Shown in pieces: positions 13,382 through 17,757 of a stretch of 17,757 nucleotides of DNA. The stretch spans positions 1 to 17,757 of the forward strand of contig URNM01000024.1 in the NCBI GenBank assembly GCA_900549185.1, in the 5' to 3' direction. The number at the start of each line of letters is the position of its first letter. Position 1 is the first letter of the stretch. The DNA comes from an uncultured Collinsella sp. (GTDB lineage Bacteria > Actinomycetota > Coriobacteriia > Coriobacteriales > Coriobacteriaceae). The position numbers and the translations under genes are program-made. The notes below the pieces were generated by a model. The model saw nothing but the letters and a program-made list of their open reading frames with translations, had not been told where the DNA came from and did no database searches.

Positions 13382-14114
13382 GACTGTCATTATGGGAACG
13401 GGCCGCATGGGCTCGCTCATCCGCACCACCGCCGAGGGCGTTGTCGACGCCGCCGGTCAGCCCGTTTTTGATATCGTCGCCCAGATCGGTTTTGATCTGT
13501 CCGAGCTCGAGGGCGCCCCGGCAGCCGACGTCATCATCGACTTCTCGAACGTCGTGACCTTCGATGCCGTCGTCGCCTATGTCGAGCGCACGGGTGCCGC
13601 GTTGGTCTCGGGCACCACGGGCTACACGCCCGATCAGATGGACCGCCTGCGCGAGCTGAGTCAGAGCGCCCGCATCATGCACTCCGGCAATTACTCCATC
13701 GGTATCGCAGCCCTGCGTCATCTGGTAGCACAGGCCACACGCGAGCTGCCCGGCTTTGACTGCGAGATCGTCGAGACGCACCACAACCAAAAGGTTGACA
13801 CCCCGAGCGGCACTGCCAAGCTACTGCTCGACGCCGTCGTCGAAGCTGAACCCGAGGCAGGCTACCACCCCGTCTATGGCCGCGAGGGCATGTGCGGCGC
13901 GCGTGACCCCAAGGAAATCGGCATGCACTCGCTGCGCGGTGGCACTGTCGCCGGCGTGCACGAAGTGAGTTTCTTTGGCCAGGACGAGGAGGTCACGCTC
14001 ACCCACCGCGCCACGAGCCGTCAGATCTTTGTCAACGGCGCCTTGGCAGCCGCGCAGAAGCTCGTCACCCGCGAACCCGGCTTCTATACGTTCGACCAGG
14101 TCATGTTCGCCTAA
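13374..14114 (+). CDS. dapB: 4-hydroxy-tetrahydrodipicolinate reductase
   Basis: A 246-residue cytoplasmic enzyme that reduces the DapA product to tetrahydrodipicolinate with NAD(P)H. It has the Rossmann start IKTVIMGTGRMGSLI, VIIDFSN, LVSGTTGYTPDQM, SGNYSIGIAAL, and the active-site ETHHNQKVDTPSGTAK with the His pair and Lys. These are followed by IGMHSLRGGTVAGVHEVSF and LTHRATSRQIFVNGAL, the normal C-terminal substrate-binding part. The start is a TTG at 13374 that overlaps the DapA stop by 8 bases, with AAGGGAG nine bases upstream, so translation is likely coupled. Third cistron in function, second in frame, of the lysine-controlled operon. Confidence 0.95.
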   Translation: MIKTVIMGTGRMGSLIRTTAEGVVDAAGQPVFDIVAQIGFDLSELEGAPAADVIIDFSNVVTFDAVVAYVERTGAALVSGTTGYTPDQMDRLRELSQSARIMHSGNYSIGIAALRHLVAQATRELPGFDCEIVETHHNQKVDTPSGTAKLLLDAVVEAEPEAGYHPVYGREGMCGARDPKEIGMHSLRGGTVAGVHEVSFFGQDEEVTLTHRATSRQIFVNGALAAAQKLVTREPGFYTFDQVMFA

Positions 14115-14153
14115 CCAGTTATCTACCGTACCCACGCAAAGGAGAAACAGCAT

Positions 14154-14873
14154 ATGAGTAACGCAGCCGAGATGGATGCGCAGGAGATTATCAACTACAT
14201 CGCCACCGCGCCCAAAAAGACGCCCGTCAAGCTGTACGTGCGCGAGAAACCTGGCATGAAGGTTGCCTGGGGCGATGCGCACGTCTACGGCGGCCGTCGT
14301 GGCAAGACCGTCTTTGGCGACTGGGACGAGCTCAAGGCCATCCTCGATGCCAATGCCGACTCCATCGACTACTACGACGTCGAGAATGACTGCCGCAACT
14401 CCGCCGTCCCCATGCTCGACCTTAAGGGCATCAACGCCCGCATCGAGCCGGGCGCGATCATCCGCGACCGCGTCGAGATCGGCGACCGCGCCGTCATCAT
14501 GATGGGTGCCATCATCAACATCGGCTCCGTCATTGGCGAGGGCTCTATGATTGATATGGGCGCCGTCCTGGGCGGCCGCGCCACCGTGGGCAAGAACTGC
14601 CACATCGGCGCCGGCACCGTACTGGCAGGCGTCGTTGAGCCCGCGAGCGCCACGCCCGTCATCATCGAGGATGATGTCATGATTGGCGCCAACGCCGTGG
14701 TCCTGGAGGGCGTACGCGTAGGCAAGGGCGCCGTCGTGGCTGCCGGTGCCGTATGCGTCGAGGACGTCCCCGCCGGCGCCGTCGTGGCCGGCGTTCCCGC
14801 CCGCGTCATCAAGATGCGCGACGCCCAGACCGACAGCAAGACCGGCCTCGAAGAGGGCTTACGTCAACTCTAG
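14154..14873 (+). CDS. dapH: 2,3,4,5-tetrahydropyridine-2,6-dicarboxylate N-acetyltransferase
   Basis: A 239-residue left-handed beta-helix acetyltransferase that puts an acetyl group from acetyl-CoA on tetrahydrodipicolinate. An N-terminal domain (EIINYIATAPKKTPVKLYV... VYGGRRGKTVFGDW) precedes hexapeptide repeats from about residue 95: ARIEPGAIIRDRVEIGDRAVIMMGAIINIGSVIGEGSMIDMGAVLGGRATVGKNCHIGAGTVLAGV, then IIEDDVMIGANAVVLEGVRVGKGAVVAAGAV. The GVVEPASATPVIIEDD segment is the usual DapH insertion and sets it apart from the succinyl enzyme DapD. AAGGAG lies 9 bases before the ATG; the gap to dapB is 39 bases. It ends the operon. The acetyl branch still needs an aminotransferase, which is not in this window, and a deacetylase, for which the gene at 9505-10692 is a candidate. 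Confidence 0.95.
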   Translation: MSNAAEMDAQEIINYIATAPKKTPVKLYVREKPGMKVAWGDAHVYGGRRGKTVFGDWDELKAILDANADSIDYYDVENDCRNSAVPMLDLKGINARIEPGAIIRDRVEIGDRAVIMMGAIINIGSVIGEGSMIDMGAVLGGRATVGKNCHIGAGTVLAGVVEPASATPVIIEDDVMIGANAVVLEGVRVGKGAVVAAGAVCVEDVPAGAVVAGVPARVIKMRDAQTDSKTGLEEGLRQL

Positions 14874-14911
14874 GGTTACGCGGTTTTACCAAACCGCGTA
14901 ACTAGTTGACG
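14862..14911 (+). terminator. Long hairpin at the end of dapH
   Basis: GTTACGCGGTTT (14875-14886) pairs with AAACCGCGTAAC (14891-14902) around TACC, a perfect 12-bp stem. Outside it CGTCAACT (14862-14869) pairs with AGTTGACG (14904-14911), so the structure includes the stop codon. No T-run follows. It is probably the 3' end hairpin of the dap operon, either for termination or stability. Confidence 0.6.
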
Positions 14912-14921
14912 CTGCACCTTT

Positions 14922-14950
14922 GGTTCCGTCGTTCTGACGAACGACGGACC
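14922..14950 (+). other. Second intergenic hairpin after dapH
   Basis: CCGTCGTTC (14926-14934) pairs with GAACGACGG (14939-14947) around TGAC, and GGT/ACC extends it past one bulged base. It has no T-run. It is the second of four hairpins in the 291-base spacer between dapH and the convergent gene that ends at 15165. Confidence 0.5.
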
Positions 14951-14962
14951 GGTCGACGATGC

Positions 14963-15060
14963 AAACGCCCCTAAGCGGCAATCTGACGTTCAATCGTCGG
15001 TCGCGTACCGAAGTACGCTTCCCTCCTCTTTCACGTCACCTTGCTCGCCTAGGGGCGTTT
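14963..15060 (-). ncRNA. Candidate structured RNA or palindromic element, about 98 nt
   Basis: AAACGCCCCTA (14963-14973) and TAGGGGCGTTT (15050-15060) are an 11-bp inverted repeat 76 bases apart. On the - strand the arms keep pairing inwards: GGCG with CGCU, a single A bulge, GCAA with UUGC, a GG/GA internal loop, then UGACGU with ACGUCA. This makes a rod of about 25 pairs. Its end holds a purine-rich strand GAAAGAGGAGGGAA and a hairpin GCGUAC-UUCG-GUACGC, a C(UUCG)G tetraloop that forms only on the - strand. It lies between convergent genes, so it is not a leader of either. No promoter was found, and a mobile palindromic element is the main alternative. Confidence 0.45.
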
Positions 15061-15103
15061 TCGCTGACTTATGCTCAACCAGTAGCGTAATTAAGCCCCA
15101 CGT

Positions 15104-15137
15104 AAAAAGGCCGAAACCCCAAGGGGCTTCGGCCTTT
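15104..15137 (-). terminator. Terminator of the NdpA-like gene (possibly bidirectional)
   Basis: AAAGGCCGAA (15106-15115) pairs with TTCGGCCTTT (15128-15137), with CCCC/GGGG inside. On the - strand the stem is followed by TTTTT, so it ends the gene at 15165, whose stop is 28 bases away. On + it is followed by TTTGCTTTCT and could also catch read-through from the dap operon. Confidence 0.85.
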
Positions 15138-15164
15138 GCTTTCTCGCTGCAGGCGTAACGCAAC

Positions 15165-16169
15165 TTATCGATTCTCGATGCTGCCGATATTCTTGAGCTC
15201 GATGGAGATGAGGCCGTTGGGCTCGTTGACGAACTCGATGTATTCGGAGTTCGAACCCATCTCTGCCGGGAAGCTGATCTCGATACCCGTGTCGGTACGA
15301 ATCTTATGATTGCGCACCGCCGCGCGTTCGACCTGCTTGCGCTCCACGGGCACACGCTCAGGCACCTTCTCCTCGGTCAGTGCCGCGCGCACGCTCTCCT
15401 TGATGACCGGTTCGTCTTCAAAGACCTCATCGACGATATCCCAAGGCGGCAGCTCCTCGTCATCCTCAACCTTCTCGGCAACGGCAGCCTTAACCTTAGC
15501 GAGCGCTACAGCCGTGTTGGCACCGTGCTCCTCGGCGACTTCCTCGACCACACGCGTCACGGTGTCGATGACCTCCTTGCCCGATACGCCCGTGTCGCAC
15601 TGCAGCAGGCCATCGGGGATAAGCATACGGTCCTCACCGGCAATCTTGCGCTTCTTGTCCACGTAACCGATCTCCATGGTGCTCGCACGCACGATGGCAT
15701 AGCTCGACACCTTTTGCGAGGGGTTCGGCAGAATGGCGTAGTGGCGCGCGATGTCGTTGCGCACCTCCCCCTCCTCGCGGCCCACTTCGTGCATAAAAGC
15801 CTGCTTGGAGCCCAGCAGCATCACGGCAAACCAGCGGGCATCCTCATCGTCGTCAAAATCGGCCACGAGCACGTCGGTGGACTCGGCTTTCTCGGCTTTG
15901 GTGAGCTCGGAGGAGATAAACTCCGCAATCTGCTGCGACAGGTCCACGAACTCGCGCTCGCCAAAGAAATAGCCCTTGAGCTCGCCGCCAAACGCAGAGT
16001 TCTCGGCAAACGTGGCGCGTTTATTGTCGGCCGAGGTGCGTGCGCGGCGCAGATGCGTGGTCACGAAGTTGCGCACGGTACGGCTCTCGATATCGAGCTC
16101 GCGCTGGCTCATGACGTTGACGGCAGAGTCAAAGTCCAGGATATGCAGAATAGCGTGATTGATTTTCAT
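15165..16169 (-). CDS. Nucleoid-associated protein, NdpA/YejK-like
   Basis: A 334-residue acidic cytoplasmic protein with the NdpA family pattern: MKINHAILHILDFDSAVNVMSQREL at the start, a helical segment ending in FISSELTKAEKAESTDVLVADFD, ARWFAVMLLGSKQAFMHEV, AILPNPSQKVSSYAIV, and the C-terminal stretch with KIRTDTGIEISFPAEM and GLISIELKNIG. NdpA of enterobacteria binds DNA in the nucleoid; the role in this lineage is not known. The ATG at 16169 has GGAA eight bases upstream. An ATG at 16178 sits directly on that site and is less likely. Transcribed alone and ended by the hairpin at 15104-15137. The family call is good, the molecular role tentative. Confidence 0.8.
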   Translation of the reverse strand: MKINHAILHILDFDSAVNVMSQRELDIESRTVRNFVTTHLRRARTSADNKRATFAENSAFGGELKGYFFGEREFVDLSQQIAEFISSELTKAEKAESTDVLVADFDDDEDARWFAVMLLGSKQAFMHEVGREEGEVRNDIARHYAILPNPSQKVSSYAIVRASTMEIGYVDKKRKIAGEDRMLIPDGLLQCDTGVSGKEVIDTVTRVVEEVAEEHGANTAVALAKVKAAVAEKVEDDEELPPWDIVDEVFEDEPVIKESVRAALTEEKVPERVPVERKQVERAAVRNHKIRTDTGIEISFPAEMGSNSEYIEFVNEPNGLISIELKNIGSIENR

Positions 16170-16265
16170 ATACGGCATTCCGTTCTAGATCGAATTGAGC
16201 ACGAACCAGTATAGCGGTCGAGCCCGCCCCAGACGCATCGAAGGCAGGTTGCTTTGCACCGATGG

Positions 16266-17426
16266 CTAGCGCAGGAGCTCGGACTGCCAAGCCTCGAGCT
16301 GTTCTGCCAAACTCTTGCCGGCAGCGGGCATGTCGATCTGGGGTCGTTTGGGCAGCAGCGCGCATTTAAGGATTGCCACGATGGTCTGCGAGACAAAGCG
16401 GCGCGTATCCTTGTCAAAGCCTTGCGCAGCCTGGAGCATCACGGGTAGGCTCTCGCGCAGATTCCCAGCGATATCCGCAAACCGCTCAGCACCCGTAGCC
16501 TCAAACACGGAGAACAACGCATCTACAAAACGCTCGCGCTCGCTAGGCGACACTGCAAGCAGCATCTCGCGAATGGAACCATCAACGTATCGAGCACCGG
16601 CGGACAGGCGCTCACAGTACACGAAGTCGCGACCATCAACCACCCAGCTAAAGGGATTGTGCTGCAGCAGGCTGAACTCGGTGCTCTCAACGATGGCATA
16701 GTCCTCCTGTGTCTCGAACATCATGCCAAAGATCGACGACCGAGGTAGCGTCTTGTCGATTCGACCGGAAAGATCGGCAAAGGCGTCGCCGTTCAGAAAC
16801 TCCTCGACGAAGCCCGGACCATCATGGGAATACGCCCATTCGATTCGCTCACGGGCGACATCGGAGCACATCGCCGCACCGTACACCGCAAGGTTTCCAC
16901 CCTTGGAATGACCTCCGCACAAAAGCGGCCCGTCGATCGCATCCGCCGCTTCGTCCACATAACGCGCCGCGGATTCCTGGGCCGGCACAGGGCACCGGAA
17001 CGCCATGTTAAAGTCCTCTTTCCAGCCCACAATCGTGCTGTCGGTCCCCCGGAAGGAAAGATAACTAAACCCCGCCGGAAACCGGAACGCCATGGCTGCA
17101 AACTGCTCTGTCGCCACCACATCGCTCACGGCACGATAGCCGCAAACGTGCACGCCACGGTAGCGAGGGCTTGCCGCCACGGCCTCCAGCAAGGCCCTGC
17201 TCCCCTCTGGGTCCCATAGGTCGCCAATCATGTCCCGGTAGCATTCGGCACGCAGCAGCTCTCGTACGTCTAGGCCCTGCCAGTTCGTCAGCTCCGCCAT
17301 ATCACCCGGCAAACGCAAATAGGACAACCACGCAAAGACCAGGCTATCCACCGCGCAGAACGGCCGCTCCTCAAACGGATCAAACGCCGTCTGGGCATAG
17401 GTCAAAAAATTAGGCGAATCCGACAT
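16266..17426 (-). CDS. DUF2974/Mbeg1-like alpha/beta-hydrolase fold protein
   Basis: A 386-residue protein with lipase-class-3-like features: FSYLSFRGTDSTIVGWKEDFNMAF (about residues 120-143, a strand and oxyanion region), then LLCGGHSKGGNLAVY (about 168-182) where Ser174 is the nucleophile in GHSKG, and SHDGPGF with a conserved Asp. The N-terminus FLTYAQTAFDPFEERPFCAVDSLVFAWLSYL is typical of DUF2974. The C-terminal third is helical. There is no signal peptide or membrane helix, so it appears cytoplasmic. The ATG at 17426 has GGGAGG three bases upstream. The substrate is unknown. It lies 19 bases downstream of a palindromic element and is separated from the dehydrogenase gene by a terminator. 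Confidence 0.82.
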   Translation of the reverse strand: MSDSPNFLTYAQTAFDPFEERPFCAVDSLVFAWLSYLRLPGDMAELTNWQGLDVRELLRAECYRDMIGDLWDPEGSRALLEAVAASPRYRGVHVCGYRAVSDVVATEQFAAMAFRFPAGFSYLSFRGTDSTIVGWKEDFNMAFRCPVPAQESAARYVDEAADAIDGPLLCGGHSKGGNLAVYGAAMCSDVARERIEWAYSHDGPGFVEEFLNGDAFADLSGRIDKTLPRSSIFGMMFETQEDYAIVESTEFSLLQHNPFSWVVDGRDFVYCERLSAGARYVDGSIREMLLAVSPSERERFVDALFSVFEATGAERFADIAGNLRESLPVMLQAAQGFDKDTRRFVSQTIVAILKCALLPKRPQIDMPAAGKSLAEQLEAWQSELLR

Positions 17427-17444
17427 GGCCCTCCCATCAACTAT

Positions 17445-17473
17445 GGTGCATTGGGGTCAGGTGACTTTGCACC
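17445..17473 (-). repeat. REP-like palindromic element, copy 2
   Basis: GGTGCA (17445-17450) and TGCACC (17468-17473) flank TTGGGGTCAGGTGACTT. The centre contains a second palindrome GTCA-GG-TGAC. The core resembles that of the element at 1522-1553, and both lie just outside a gene end or start. It is 19 bases before the DUF2974 start codon, within its leader. Confidence 0.4.
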
Positions 17474-17509
17474 AAAAAGGCGCCCGGGCCGCGTGGTCCC
17501 GAACGCCTT
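17474..17509 (-). terminator. Terminator of the dehydrogenase gene
   Basis: On the - strand a 12-bp stem (17498-17509 with 17477-17488, two U-G pairs) closes a 9-base loop and is followed by a T-run (AAAAA at 17474-17478 on +). It lies 31 bases after the stop of the gene that ends at 17541. Confidence 0.85.
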
Positions 17510-17540
17510 CATTGTAGCTTTTCGCTCTAGCGAGCTTGAT

Positions 17541-17724
17541 TTAGCAGGAGAAGTCGACGCTATCGATGATGTCCTTGAGGGCCTTGGCGGAGGCGGTGAG
17601 CTCATGCTGCTCGTCATCGTCCAGCGGCACGGGGACGCGGCAGACAACGCCGTCGCGGCCAACGACGGTCGGCATAGAGATGGCAAGATCGGACAGGCCA
17701 TACTCGCTCATGGTGGGCGAGTAT
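17541..17724 (-). CDS. L-lactate/malate dehydrogenase family protein, C-terminal end only
   Basis: The last about 61 residues, beginning at the adapter junction: YGLSDLAISMPTVVGRDGVVCRVPVPLDDDEQHELTASAKALKDIIDSV. This matches the C-terminal end of the lactate/malate dehydrogenase family (LSD-AI-PTVVG-R-G--- VPL-DDE---L--SA--LK--I). The NAD-binding domain and substrate residues lie outside the window, so lactate dehydrogenase, which fits a fermenting gut bacterium, cannot be separated from malate dehydrogenase. The 5' end is lost to the contig end; the first codons of the longer open frame are adapter. Confidence 0.78.
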
Positions 17725-17757
17725 CTGTCTCTTATACACATCTGACGCTGCCGACGA
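17725..17757. other. Nextera/Tn5 sequencing adapter, full 33 bases
   Basis: The contig ends in the reverse complement of the whole Nextera read-1 adapter, beginning CTGTCTCTTATACACATCT. It is not genomic. The real sequence stops at 17724. Confidence 0.98.

Noticed and set aside
14922..14950. Second rho-independent terminator of dapH
   Set aside because: Strong stem, but no T-run on either side, so it is listed only as a hairpin.
14963..15060. Small SRP RNA or 6S RNA
   Set aside because: The apical part lacks the GGAA tetraloop and symmetric loop of 4.5S RNA, and the element is too short with too small a central bubble for 6S RNA.
15306..16214. A 302-codon open frame on + antisense to the NdpA-like gene
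   Set aside because: Shadow frame; the - strand has the family motifs, a start site and a terminator.

Overview
The window is one high-GC bacterial contig fragment. Coding strands are rich in G/C at third positions, and the only AT-rich stretches are a few promoter regions. It carries no rRNA, tRNA, phage or insertion-sequence genes. The gene set and codon style suggest an anaerobic gut actinobacterium of the class Coriobacteriia, most likely Collinsella or a close relative. The clues are an ECF transporter, the acetyl-type lysine/diaminopimelate genes, an NdpA-like protein, a DUF2974-type hydrolase, a FxLYD protein and a lactate dehydrogenase-type enzyme. This placement rests on recollection of family distribution and was not tested by a search. 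Both ends are Nextera/Tn5 adapter sequence (1-28 and 17725-17757), so real genomic DNA runs from 29 to 17724.

Layout. (1) 29-1500: end of an ECF transporter ATPase gene and a complete EcfT gene on +, closed by a strong terminator. (2) 1533-3647: on -, an ATP-grasp ligase resembling D-aspartate ligase followed by an aspartate racemase; together they could make and attach D-aspartate to peptidoglycan precursors. (3) 3802-5915: on +, a MOSC-domain protein and a secreted coiled-coil protein with a lysozyme-like C-terminal domain. (4) 5920-8349: on -, a FxLYD membrane protein, a small HTH protein and a Ser/Thr kinase with three membrane segments; the first of these has its ribosome binding site inside a perfect 14-bp hairpin stem. 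(5) 8455-9490: on -, a HigB/HigA toxin-antitoxin pair and a small membrane protein. (6) 9505-14911: the lysine/DAP block. A M20 deacetylase (-) is divergent from a lysine riboswitch that leads a + strand operon of a fused lysA-dapA reading frame, dapB and dapH. (7) 14922-15137: a run of hairpins between convergent genes, including a roughly 99-nt element that folds into a long rod with a UUCG tetraloop on the - strand. (8) 15165-17724: on -, a NdpA-like protein, a DUF2974/lipase-like protein and the C-terminal end of a lactate/malate dehydrogenase.

How it fits together. The dap/lys block supplies meso-DAP and lysine, the riboswitch should shut it down when lysine is plentiful, and the racemase/ligase pair is what a cell needs for a D-Asp cross-bridge on a Lys (or Orn) stem peptide. 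A secreted wall hydrolase candidate lies nearby. The points most worth checking are the LysA-DapA fusion with an intact internal dapA ribosome binding site, the translational switch visible downstream of the lysine aptamer, the structured element at 14963-15061, and the hairpin that buries a ribosome binding site at 8296-8349.
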